Shown here: piece by piece, positions 14,662 through 22,618 of the stretch | Numbering within the stretch: position 1 is the stretch's first letter | How the letters are laid out: each line of letters opens with the position of its first letter | Assembly (NCBI GenBank): GCA_023433305.1 | Contig: JAEZCZ010000079.1 | Coordinates: forward strand, 1-34,817 | From: Pseudomonadota bacterium | GTDB lineage: Bacteria; Pseudomonadota; Alphaproteobacteria; Sphingomonadales; Sphingomonadaceae | Length of the DNA: 34,817 nucleotides | Direction of reading: 5' to 3' | The notes under the pieces: model-generated | Database searches by the model: none | The model's input: the letters and a program-made list of their open reading frames with translations, nothing else | Told to the model about the DNA's origin: nothing | Position numbers and translations under genes: made by a program

Positions 14662-14734
14662 CTGGGAAACCCCTCCCGTCGGAAAACCCGACACCGGCTT
14701 AGTGCAAACTGCTTAAGTTTGAGTAACTCGGGAT

Positions 14735-15622
14735 TTACCTTGAGGGCATCAGGCCGAGCCGTCCGAGCGGCGGAGGAATGATCGACGCACGCGGCGGCAG
14801 CCCGAGCGCGAGCTGGTGGAAGCCGGTGCTACCCTTTTGCGGGGCAAGTGCCTCGGTCTGGCCGACCGTCGTCTCGCCCGCCCCGAGCATGACGAGGCCA
14901 TCGGGCGCGAGCGCCGACGCCAGCCTTACGAACGCCCTCTCGCGCGTGCCGCGATCGAAATAGAGCAACACGTTGCGGCAGAGGATCAGATCGAAGCGTC
15001 CGGGCTCCGGCGGCTTGTCGAGCAGGTTGTGGGTCTCGAACCGGACCATCCCGCGCAGCGTATCCTTGGCACGCCAGCCGGTCCGCGTTTCCTCGAAGAA
15101 GCTGACCATCTCCGCGACGCCGAGCCCGCGCTGGATCTGAAACTGCGAGAAGTTCGCCTCGCGCGCGGCCATGACCACCGAACGCGCGACGTCGGTCCCG
15201 ATGATTTCGATGGTCCAGCCGCGCCAGCGGCCCGGCTGCCCCGCGATCAACATCGCGAGCGAGTAAGCCTCCTGCCCGGTCGAGCATCCGACCGACCAGA
15301 TCGACAATCGCCGAGTGCGCTCGCGCTTGCGGGCGAGATCGGGAAGCACCATTGCGCCGAGCTGGTCGAACATCGCCCGATCGCGGAAGAAGTAGGTCTC
15401 GTTATTGAGGAGCGCTTCGACGACCTGCTGGGCCAGGGCGGACTGGTTCGGTTGGCCGAGCCGGTCCGCGAGCGCTTCCAGCGAAGCCAGCTGGTTCTGC
15501 CGCAACACGCCCGCGAGCGCGGTGCCGACGCGCCACAAGCGGTCCGACGTGAGCTTCTGCCCGGTGCGCGCCTCGAGCAGGCCGGCGACGATGCCGAGCG
15601 CGTTTTCGCTATGGTCCGTCAT
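14735..15622 (-). CDS. cheR: Chemotaxis protein methyltransferase CheR
   Basis: A 295-residue S-adenosylmethionine-dependent enzyme that methylates glutamates of chemoreceptors. It has the N-terminal CheR helical domain (residues 1-80), NNETYFFRDRAMFDQL, the SAM-binding motif LSIWSVGCSTGQEAYSLAML, IIGTDVARSVVMAARE and FDLILCRNVLLYFD, and ends with a short Pro-rich tail. The ATG at 15622 overlaps the cheB stop (ATGA), so the methyltransferase and methylesterase are translationally coupled. The 73-nt gap to the next gene is the longest in the che operon after cheR. The tail carries no TPR domain. Confidence 0.95.
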   Translation of the reverse strand: MTDHSENALGIVAGLLEARTGQKLTSDRLWRVGTALAGVLRQNQLASLEALADRLGQPNQSALAQQVVEALLNNETYFFRDRAMFDQLGAMVLPDLARKRERTRRLSIWSVGCSTGQEAYSLAMLIAGQPGRWRGWTIEIIGTDVARSVVMAAREANFSQFQIQRGLGVAEMVSFFEETRTGWRAKDTLRGMVRFETHNLLDKPPEPGRFDLILCRNVLLYFDRGTRERAFVRLASALAPDGLVMLGAGETTVGQTEALAPQKGSTGFHQLALGLPPRASIIPPPLGRLGLMPSR

Positions 15623-16704
15623 GCCGCGCTCATGGCTGCCGCGACGCGCGCGGCGATCTGTTCCGGGGGAAGGACGGCCGCGGCAAGCCCCGCCGAGGCG
15701 ACGGCGCCCGGCATGCCCCAGACCGCCGAGGTGCCGGCGTCCTGCGCGAAGATCGTCCCTCCGGCCGCCACGATCTTGGCGGCGCCATCGGCTCCGTCGC
15801 GGCCCATGCCCGACAGCACGATGCCCATGGCATGCGGCCCATAGACAGCGGCGCAACTGGCGAACATCGGGTCTACAGAGGGCCGGCAGCCGCTCGCCGC
15901 GGGGCTGTCGTCGAGCCTGACGACCACGCCGCCGCGCGCGCTCGCGGCGACGGTAAGGTGGGCATCGCCGGGGGCCACGACGATCTGGCCCGGCAGTACC
16001 ATCATGCCCTCTTGCGCCACCAGCGCGCCGCGCCCGGAGGCGGCCCGCAACTGGCGCACGAAGGGCTCCATGAAAGAGTTGGGCAGGTGCTGGGTCACGA
16101 GGATCGGCAGGTCCACCCTGTCGGGGATCGAGCCGAACAGCTGCCCGAGCGCGTGAATCCCGCCGGTCGAGGCGCCGATGGCGAGGAGATGCGGGGCGAC
16201 CTTGGCGGCAGGGCGAAGCGGCTGCGCCGGCGCCGCCGACTTCATCCGCGCGCGCTTGGCAACGCGCCCAAGCAGGCGAATCTTGCGCAGCAGCGTCCCG
16301 CGATATTCCTTGTCGAACTTGCCTGGCTGCGGCTTGGCGAGGGTGTCCGCAGCGCCGAGCGAGAGCGCCGCGAGCGTATGCTCGGCACCGCGAACGGTCA
16401 GCGAGGAGACCACCAGCACGCGCGCCGGCGCGGCAAGTTCGATGAATTGGGGAATGGCGTCGAGCCCGCCCATCCCGGGCATGTCGAGGTCGAGCACGAT
16501 GACGTCCGGCGCGCTCTGGAGAATTCGGGAGAGCGCGCCTTCTGCGCTGTCTTCCGCGGCGGCGATCTCGAGGTCGCGCTCCGCGCCGATCAACCGCGTG
16601 AAGACTGCTCGGACGGTCGGCGAATCGTCAACCACCAGGACGCGCACGGGATCGACCCCGTGGCCGAACCTGTCGCGAACCGCGATCTCATGCGCGGCGC
16701 CCAT
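15619..16704 (-). CDS. cheB: Protein-glutamate methylesterase CheB
   Basis: A 361-residue response regulator and methylesterase that removes methyl groups from chemoreceptors. The receiver domain (about 20-140) carries VRVLVVDDSPTVRAVF and phospho-acceptor Asp72 in VLDLDMPGMGG; the catalytic domain has Ser179 in GASTGG, His206 in TQHLP and Asp303 in GMGRDGADGA, the complete triad. The ATG at 16704 leaves a 16-residue leader before the receiver fold; the nearest GAGG is about 10 nt upstream. It follows cheY by 12 nt and overlaps cheR by ATGA. Confidence 0.95.
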   Translation of the reverse strand: MGAAHEIAVRDRFGHGVDPVRVLVVDDSPTVRAVFTRLIGAERDLEIAAAEDSAEGALSRILQSAPDVIVLDLDMPGMGGLDAIPQFIELAAPARVLVVSSLTVRGAEHTLAALSLGAADTLAKPQPGKFDKEYRGTLLRKIRLLGRVAKRARMKSAAPAQPLRPAAKVAPHLLAIGASTGGIHALGQLFGSIPDRVDLPILVTQHLPNSFMEPFVRQLRAASGRGALVAQEGMMVLPGQIVVAPGDAHLTVAASARGGVVVRLDDSPAASGCRPSVDPMFASCAAVYGPHAMGIVLSGMGRDGADGAAKIVAAGGTIFAQDAGTSAVWGMPGAVASAGLAAAVLPPEQIAARVAAAMSAA

Positions 16705-16716
16705 CGTGCGGAAGCC

Positions 16717-17082
16717 TCAGGCTGCGCCGATGAGCTGCAGCTTCATCTGCAAGGTATCGTGATCGAACGGCTTCATGACGTATTCGTCGGCGCCCGCCTC
16801 GATCGCCTCGCGAATATGCGCGACGTCGTTCTCGGTGGTGCAGAACACGACCTTGGGCTGCCCGCCGCCGTTGAGACGGCGCAGCTCGCAGATGAATTCG
16901 ATCCCGTTCATGACGGGCATGTTCCAGTCGAGCAGGATCAGGTCGGGCATGGCCTCCTCGCACTTGGCGAGCGCATCCCGGCCGTTCTCGGCTTCGCTGA
17001 CTTCGAATTCGAAGCTTTCGACGATGTGCCGCGAGACCTTGCGGATCACTCGCGAGTCATCGACGATCAGGCAGTGTTTCAT
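16717..17082 (-). CDS. cheY: Single-domain response regulator CheY
   Basis: A stand-alone receiver of 121 residues. The acidic pocket Asp8-Asp9 (CLIVDDSRVIRK), phospho-acceptor Asp52 (LILLDWNMPVMNG), the Thr switch (VVFCTTEND) and Lys104 (YVMKPFD) are all present. It receives phosphate from CheA and carries the signal to a motor or other target not encoded here. The start codon is preceded by CGGGA with 7-8 nt spacing. It lies 52 nt after cheW and 12 nt before cheB. Confidence 0.95.
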   Translation of the reverse strand: MKHCLIVDDSRVIRKVSRHIVESFEFEVSEAENGRDALAKCEEAMPDLILLDWNMPVMNGIEFICELRRLNGGGQPKVVFCTTENDVAHIREAIEAGADEYVMKPFDHDTLQMKLQLIGAA

Positions 17083-17134
17083 GCGCCATTCCCGTTGTTT
17101 TGCAGGTCATAACCCGAAAAGAGTAACCTTTGAC

Positions 17135-17575
17135 TTAAGCCGCCAGGCTTTCTCCGTGTCCGGCAATCAAGGCGCCGACATCGAGGAGCAGAACCGCGCC
17201 GGCTTCGGTTTCCACGCGACCGAGGGCCGCGATCTGCCAGCCGGGCCCGGGATCCGCTCCAAGAGGGGCGACATCTTCGCGCGCGGCGACGATATCGTCC
17301 GCTCCATCGACGAGCAGACCGTAGAGGTGGCCTTCATGTTCGACGACAACCGCACGCTGCCGGCGCCAGTCGGCGTCACCGGTGGCGAGGCCGAGCGCGG
17401 CCGCGCAGTCGATCACGGTGAGCGGGCGGCTGCGGAGCGCGGCGAGCCCGGCGACATGCGCCGCGCTGCGCGGCACAGGGGTGACTTCCGACAACTCGAT
17501 CACCGAGTTCACATCGGCGGCGGGCATCGCCGCGCGGCGACCGGCCAGCGTGACCAAGAGCAACATGTCGTTCAT
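17135..17575 (-). CDS. cheW: Chemotaxis adaptor CheW
   Basis: A 146-residue CheW-like domain protein that couples chemoreceptors to CheA. It starts MNDMLLLVTLAGRRAAMPAA, with VNSVIELSEVTPVPRSAAHV and AGLAALRSRPLTVIDCAAAL, the beta-barrel pattern and the G-x-RG-x-like region with LTVID typical of the family, followed by HLYGLLVDGADDIV. The start overlaps the cheA stop (ATGA), keeping adaptor and kinase production linked. It is slightly divergent from classical CheW around the receptor-binding arginine (GLAALRSRPL in place of the usual GLINLRG). Confidence 0.92.
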   Translation of the reverse strand: MNDMLLLVTLAGRRAAMPAADVNSVIELSEVTPVPRSAAHVAGLAALRSRPLTVIDCAAALGLATGDADWRRQRAVVVEHEGHLYGLLVDGADDIVAAREDVAPLGADPGPGWQIAALGRVETEAGAVLLLDVGALIAGHGESLAA

Positions 17576-19902
17576 GCCGCGAGCTCCTCACCGGCGCGCA
17601 ACAGCGCGCTCATCAAAGCTGCGCGGTCGTAGCGATAAATGGTGTCCGGCCCGCCGCCGCTGCCCGGTTCGTTGCGCAGGCGGATGGCCATGCGCGCGTC
17701 GAAATCGCCTTCCGCGCCGTTCGGTTCCACGAACGCGACGTCGGCCGGCTCGTCGCCATCCACGATGCGGTAGCCCGCGGCCTCGATGATCGGACCCAGG
17801 AAGTTGCGCATCCATCCGTCCGACCCGGCAAGCCGGCACGTGAGGGCGTGGTTGGCGGCGCGCGGTGCGCCATTGCTTGCGAACAGGGCGTGGCAGTCGA
17901 CTAGCTCGGCCGTCTCGCCGTCGATCAGCGTGACGCCGGCCACGGCCGGCTTTCCCTTCACCGGCTTGAGCTCTCCCGACAGCATCGAAATGTCGAGCAC
18001 CTCGCGTGCGGCATAGGCAATCGGCTCGCCGCCGTCGCCAAGGCGCAGAACCGTGAGGCGCTCCGGAAGCTCTTCGCCTTGCGCCACACCGACGAGCGGC
18101 AGAATTTCCTCGCCGAGAACGATCTGCGCATCAGGCCCTGGATTACGGACACAGCCGGCGTCGACACGTTCGACTTGCTCGACCACGCTCATCGCGATCG
18201 CCCGGCGTTCGCCGCACAAGGCGCGGAACAGGATCACGCGCAGGCCTTCGCGCTCGGCAGCGGCGGCGGTCGTGTGCGCGACGGCAGCGGTCGGCCGCTG
18301 CAGTTCGCGCGGGATGCCGGCGCCGTGTCCGATCGCCGTCACATCGAGCACTAGGACCGGCGTCCCGTCGTCGAGCTGGGTGCAGCCGACGAACAGCCCG
18401 CTCTGCATGATGCCGGGCGAGAGCGGCTTGATGACCAATTCCTGGTGGTCGAAAATCCGGTCCACCGCGAGCGCATAGAGGTCTCCCCAGCCGAGGCGGA
18501 GGATGACGAACAGCGACGCATCGGCTTCACGCTCGCCCAGACCGAGGGCGGAATCGAGCGACACGCAGGCAAGGCGCCGGTCGCGGAACGTGAGGTAACG
18601 GCGTTCGCCGATTTCCGCGAACTCCAGCTCGCCTCCGGAAGCGCTCACGATCTCCTCGACGTAGGAGCGCGGGATCGCGAAGGTCTGGCCACCGGATTCG
18701 ACGGTCAAGCTCGGCAGGATGCTCAGCGTCAGCGGTACGCAGATCAGGAAGCGCGTGCCCTCCCCCGGCAGCGATTCGATCTCCAGCGTGCCGCCGAACT
18801 TCTCGATGTTGGAGCGGACCACGTCCATGCCGACGCCCCGGCCCGAGATCGAGGTCACGCGATGCGCCGTCGAAAGGCCCGGTTCGAAGATCAGCTCGAT
18901 CTTCTCGGTCCGGCTCATCTCGGCGACCGTCTCGGCGGACACGATGCCCGCTTCGATCGCCTTGGCGGCGAGCCCGTCGCAATCGATGCCCCGCCCGTCG
19001 TCCATGATGCCGATGTGGATCGTGTTGCCCGTCTGACGCGCCGAGACGGTCAGCATGCCGGCTTCGCGCTTGCCCGCGGCCAAGCGGTCCGCCGGGGATT
19101 CGATCCCGTGGTCAACCGCGTTGCGCAGGATGTGGAGCAGCGGATCGCGGATCAGCTCGTTCATCTCGCGGTCGAGCTCGACCTCGCCGTTTTCCAGCTC
19201 GATGAAGACCTGCTTGCCGAGTTCCGCGGAAAGATCGCGGACGAGGCGCGGGAACGTGGCGAACAGCCCTTCGATACGGCGCATGCGCGTGCGCGTGATC
19301 GCGTCGCGGACTTCGGTGATCAGCGCCGAAAGCCGCGAGAACGGAGCTTCGATCCCGGTTTCGATGCCACCGGTCTGCAGCCGACGCGCAATGTCGTTGC
19401 GCGCCAGGACCATTTCCGAAACGCCGCTCATGACCTGGTCGATCAATTCGACCGGCAGGCGAATCGTACGTTGCTCGGCAGCCGAGAAGGAACGGCGCGT
19501 AGCCCCCGGGCTGAGCGGAATCTCCGCTTCCTCGAGCTCGCCCTTCAGCGCGGCGATCAGTATTTCGTCGTTGGCTTCCGACAGCGCTTCGCCGCGCTCG
19601 ATCTCCTCGATCATGACGCCGATACGGTCGATGACGGCAAGCACCGCATCGACCAGCCGGCGGTCGGGCACGCGCCGTCCGGCGCGCACGTCGGACAGCG
19701 CATCCTCGGCCGCGTGGCTCAGCGCCTCGAGCTTAGGGAAATCGAAGAAGCCGCAGTTGCCTTTGACGGTGTGGACGAAGCGGAAGATCGTATCGAGCCG
19801 CGAGCGCTCGGTCGGGTCGGCTTCCCACGCGACGATCTCGCCCGCCAGAGCGGCGAGCATCTCACGCGTCTCGGCGACGAATTCCGCCAGCAGGTCGTCC
19901 AT
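17572..19902 (-). CDS. cheA: Chemotaxis histidine kinase CheA with a second CheW-like region and receiver-like tail
   Basis: A 776-residue kinase. Order of parts: HPt domain with phospho-site His44 (FRFVHTVKGNCGFF); a short linker (about 105-145) with no recognisable P2 domain; P3 dimerisation region (about 146-220); ATP-binding P4 with the N box LLHILRNAVDHGIESP, MDDGRGID and SGRGVGMDVV (about 255-390); a CheW-like P5 (about 395-530); then a second CheW-like region (about 553-675) and a C-terminal receiver-like stretch (about 685-770). In that last part the usual phospho-acceptor strand reads ADVAFVEP, with no Asp at the acceptor position. It autophosphorylates and passes phosphate to CheY and CheB. 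GGGGACGG precedes the ATG. It heads the che operon and overlaps cheW by ATGA. Confidence 0.93.
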   Translation of the reverse strand: MDDLLAEFVAETREMLAALAGEIVAWEADPTERSRLDTIFRFVHTVKGNCGFFDFPKLEALSHAAEDALSDVRAGRRVPDRRLVDAVLAVIDRIGVMIEEIERGEALSEANDEILIAALKGELEEAEIPLSPGATRRSFSAAEQRTIRLPVELIDQVMSGVSEMVLARNDIARRLQTGGIETGIEAPFSRLSALITEVRDAITRTRMRRIEGLFATFPRLVRDLSAELGKQVFIELENGEVELDREMNELIRDPLLHILRNAVDHGIESPADRLAAGKREAGMLTVSARQTGNTIHIGIMDDGRGIDCDGLAAKAIEAGIVSAETVAEMSRTEKIELIFEPGLSTAHRVTSISGRGVGMDVVRSNIEKFGGTLEIESLPGEGTRFLICVPLTLSILPSLTVESGGQTFAIPRSYVEEIVSASGGELEFAEIGERRYLTFRDRRLACVSLDSALGLGEREADASLFVILRLGWGDLYALAVDRIFDHQELVIKPLSPGIMQSGLFVGCTQLDDGTPVLVLDVTAIGHGAGIPRELQRPTAAVAHTTAAAAEREGLRVILFRALCGERRAIAMSVVEQVERVDAGCVRNPGPDAQIVLGEEILPLVGVAQGEELPERLTVLRLGDGGEPIAYAAREVLDISMLSGELKPVKGKPAVAGVTLIDGETAELVDCHALFASNGAPRAANHALTCRLAGSDGWMRNFLGPIIEAAGYRIVDGDEPADVAFVEPNGAEGDFDARMAIRLRNEPGSGGGPDTIYRYDRAALMSALLRAGEELAA

Positions 19903-19977
19903 AACACCGTCCCCAAACTCTGGGCCCGCTATGGAGGTGATGTGGTTAAGAGCGCGTTACGGGTGAGCCCGTGCCAC

Positions 19978-21651
19978 TCAGCCGCGCGAGATGACGGTTT
20001 CCTTTTCGGTGATGAATTCCACCAGCGCGGGCCGGCCGGCCTCGATGGCGGCGATCGCGCGCTTCAGGGCGGGCACGATTTCGGCTGCCTCGGTGACGCG
20101 TTCGCCGTGGCAGCCGAGCGAGCGGGCGAAGGCGGCGTAATCGCCGGTGATGTCGGTGGCGCGATATTTGTCGGTCGCGACCGGCATGATCGGCAGCTCG
20201 ATCGCCATGGCCTCGTTGTTGAGCAGGATCGACAGGATCGGGATGCGCTCGCGCGCGGCGGTCTCGAGGTCGGTGCCCGTGAAACCGATCGCCGCGTCGC
20301 CCCAGACGTTGATGCACAGCTTGTCCGGGCACGCGAGCTTGGCGCCCATCGCCAGGCCGAGACCGTAGCCGAGCTGGGTCGACTTGCCCCAGCCGACGTA
20401 GCTGTGCGGGGTAATCGACTTCCAGAACGGCACGAGCTGGTCGCGCGGGCTGCCTGCGTCGTGGGTGATGATGGTGTTGGGGACATCGACGGTTTGCTGG
20501 AGGTCCCAGAGCACACGGTAGGGGGAGAGCGGACTGGTTTCCTGGGTGCATTTGGCGCGCCACTGTGCGAACCACTCCGCCTCGACCGCCTTGATACGCT
20601 CGGAAACCGCTGAAATATCGCGCTTTTCCGGAACCCTGTGCCTGATCGCCTCGAGCAGCGCGGCCAAGGTCAGCCGGGCGTCGCCCACCAGCGCCACCTC
20701 GCTCGGCACCGACTTGTCGATGTCAAGCGGGTCGAGAGTGGCGTGAATCAAGCGCTTCATCGGGGGGATGAACAGCCCGAACGATGTTCGGGTAAAGCTG
20801 CATCCGACGCCGAACAGCAGGTCGCATTGGTCCAGCCACTTGCGGACCGGTCCGCTGATGCCGTTGCCGCCGGAGCCGAGCGAGAGCGGGTGGGTTTCGT
20901 CGAAGCAGCTCTTGCCGGGCAGGCTGGTCATGACCGGTATCGCGAGGTGCTCGGCAAGCGCCTTCAGCTCGTCATAGGCTTCGGACCAATGCACGCCTTG
21001 GCCGGCATAGATCGCGGGATTCTTCGCGCCGATCAGCGCCTCGGCGGCCGCGTCGATATCGTCCTGCGCCGGCTGCGATCGGGCGACCTTGCCCGGGGAA
21101 TAGTCGAGCTCGCCCTCGAACGGCATTTCCAGCACGTCATAAGGAAGCTCGATGACAACGGGCTGCGGGCGCCCGTTGCGCAGCATCGAGAACGCGCGCC
21201 GCAGCACCGGCGCGACGTCGGCCGGGCTCGTCAGCGGCTCGGCGTGTTTCGCCACGCTCGCCATCGAGCGCACCGAATTGAAGTTGTACGGGACATAGGC
21301 CTCGCTCAGCGCATAGCCTTGCGGCATCACCAGCACAGGCACGCTGTCGGCGAAGGCCTGCGCGACGCCGCCGAACGCATTCTCGGCCCCCGGGCCCTGC
21401 TGCATCACGAAGACGCCCATTCGGGCGCCCTTGCTGAGGCGGCTGAGCGCATCGGCCATGTGCAACCCGGTCCGCTCCTGCCGGACGATCACGGTGCGGA
21501 TGTCGATCCGCGCCGCCGCCTCGAGGATCTGGTTGCGCGGATAGCCGAACACGATGTCGACCCCCTCGCGCTTCAGCACGGCGGCGATCGCATCGGCGAC
21601 CGTGCCGTTGGCGTGAACCGGCTGGTCCGCAAGTCCGTTGCCCTGTCTCAT
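19978..21651 (-). CDS. Thiamine diphosphate-dependent enzyme (acetolactate synthase-like)
   Basis: A 557-residue protein with the three-domain layout of the acetolactate synthase/benzoylformate decarboxylase family. The N-terminal PYR domain has VDIVFGYPRNQILEAAARI and the cofactor-activating Glu59 in RQERTGLHMADA; the middle domain is at about 190-330; the C-terminal PP domain has the ThDP/Mg motif GDAAIGFTGTDLETAARERI ending in LLNN (GDG...NN type). The usual catalytic Gln and quinone-binding features of pyruvate oxidase are not evident, so the substrate is open: acetolactate-type condensation, 2-oxoacid or oxalyl-CoA decarboxylation are all possible. The ATG at 21651 has GGGAG about 6 nt upstream; an earlier in-frame TTG (21663) overlaps that site. 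It diverges from the metallo-hydrolase gene with only 52 bp between starts. Confidence 0.88.
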   Translation of the reverse strand: MRQGNGLADQPVHANGTVADAIAAVLKREGVDIVFGYPRNQILEAAARIDIRTVIVRQERTGLHMADALSRLSKGARMGVFVMQQGPGAENAFGGVAQAFADSVPVLVMPQGYALSEAYVPYNFNSVRSMASVAKHAEPLTSPADVAPVLRRAFSMLRNGRPQPVVIELPYDVLEMPFEGELDYSPGKVARSQPAQDDIDAAAEALIGAKNPAIYAGQGVHWSEAYDELKALAEHLAIPVMTSLPGKSCFDETHPLSLGSGGNGISGPVRKWLDQCDLLFGVGCSFTRTSFGLFIPPMKRLIHATLDPLDIDKSVPSEVALVGDARLTLAALLEAIRHRVPEKRDISAVSERIKAVEAEWFAQWRAKCTQETSPLSPYRVLWDLQQTVDVPNTIITHDAGSPRDQLVPFWKSITPHSYVGWGKSTQLGYGLGLAMGAKLACPDKLCINVWGDAAIGFTGTDLETAARERIPILSILLNNEAMAIELPIMPVATDKYRATDITGDYAAFARSLGCHGERVTEAAEIVPALKRAIAAIEAGRPALVEFITEKETVISRG

Positions 21652-21667
21652 CGTATCTCCCAAGATG

Positions 21668-21695
21668 CCCGCCAGCGGCTAGAACAGCCGGCGGG
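21668..21695. promoter_or_regulatory. Hairpin/inverted repeat in the divergent start region
   Basis: CCCGCC (21668-21673), a 3-nt bulge, GGCT, loop AGAAC, AGCC and GGCGGG (to 21695) form a 10-bp stem in the 52-bp gap between the ThDP enzyme and the metallo-hydrolase gene. Its 3' arm includes the first bases of the plus-strand ribosome site GGGAGAG, so it could either be an operator or damp translation of the hydrolase. Nothing in the sequence decides between these. Confidence 0.3.
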
Positions 21696-21703
21696 AGAGA
21701 GCA

Positions 21704-22597
21704 ATGAAGCCGATCGAGCTGGGGCGGATGCGGGTGCACAAGGTGCACGAGATGGACAGCCCGGTTCCGCTGCTGAGCCAGCTCCCCGGCACCACCGCCG
21801 ACGACCTGAAGCGCCTGCGGACCTGGTACGACCAGCCCGACGAGATCACCGCCGATCCCGAGACGAGCTTCATGACCTTTTCGGTCCATTCGTGGGTGAT
21901 CGAGATCGACGGACGGACGATCCTGGTCGATTCCTGCTGCGGCAACGACAAGGACCGCGCGCTCCCCGAAGTGCACCGTCTCGATACCGATTACCTGGGC
22001 AACTTGCGCCGGGCAGGCTTCGCCCCTGAAGACATCGACATGGTGATGTGCACGCACCTGCACTTCGACCACATCGGCTGGAACACGAAGTTGGAGAATG
22101 GCCGCTGGGTGCCGACTTTTCCGAACGCGCGCTATGTCTTCGGGAAGCGCGACTTCGAGTACTTCAAGGCCAATCCCGAAGGTGAGGAGCTGCACAACGC
22201 GGCATTCCTCGATTCGATCGTGCCGGTGATGGAAGCCGGCCAGGGCGACTTGGTCGACGAGGATGCGATCGCGCACCGCGAGATCGGCAACGGGGTCTGG
22301 CTCGAGCCGGCGTTCGGCCATTCGCCCGGATGCTGCACCATCAACGCGCAAGCGGACGGCCCACCGGGCGTGTTCTGGGGCGACGTGATCCACCACCCCG
22401 TGCAGTTGATCCGCCACGACCTGCCGTTCGCCTACGATGCCGACGGCGACATGGCCTGCACGGTCCGCAAGGCGACAATGGAGCGGCTCGCCGACAGCGA
22501 CACGCTCTGCTTCCCGGCGCACTTCCGCCGGACCTCGGCCGGCCACGTCAAGCGCGACGGCGATGCGTTCCGGTACGAATGGATTGATTGCAACTGA
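21704..22597 (+). CDS. Metallo-beta-lactamase-fold hydrolase
   Basis: A 297-residue protein with the zinc-binding signature THLHFDHIGW (HxHxDH), a preceding WVIEIDGRTILVDSCCGND strand pair, the third ligand histidine in PAFGHSPG and later Asp/His positions in GVFWGDVIHHP and CFPAHFRR. This is a complete two-zinc site of the MBL-fold hydrolase family; lactonases and related hydrolases of small esters look like this. No signal peptide is seen, so it should be cytoplasmic. The start follows GGGAGAG. Only 21 nt separate its stop from putA, so they are probably one transcript, although a chemical link to proline is not obvious. Confidence 0.88.
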   Translation: MKPIELGRMRVHKVHEMDSPVPLLSQLPGTTADDLKRLRTWYDQPDEITADPETSFMTFSVHSWVIEIDGRTILVDSCCGNDKDRALPEVHRLDTDYLGNLRRAGFAPEDIDMVMCTHLHFDHIGWNTKLENGRWVPTFPNARYVFGKRDFEYFKANPEGEELHNAAFLDSIVPVMEAGQGDLVDEDAIAHREIGNGVWLEPAFGHSPGCCTINAQADGPPGVFWGDVIHHPVQLIRHDLPFAYDADGDMACTVRKATMERLADSDTLCFPAHFRRTSAGHVKRDGDAFRYEWIDCN

Positions 22598-22618
22598 AAC
22601 CGGGTGCAGGGCTCGGCC

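Noticed and set aside
18445..20613. 722-residue plus-strand open frame
   Set aside because: It lies opposite cheA and the ThDP enzyme and is rich in Arg/Asp/His with no recognisable motif; long antisense frames are expected at this G+C.
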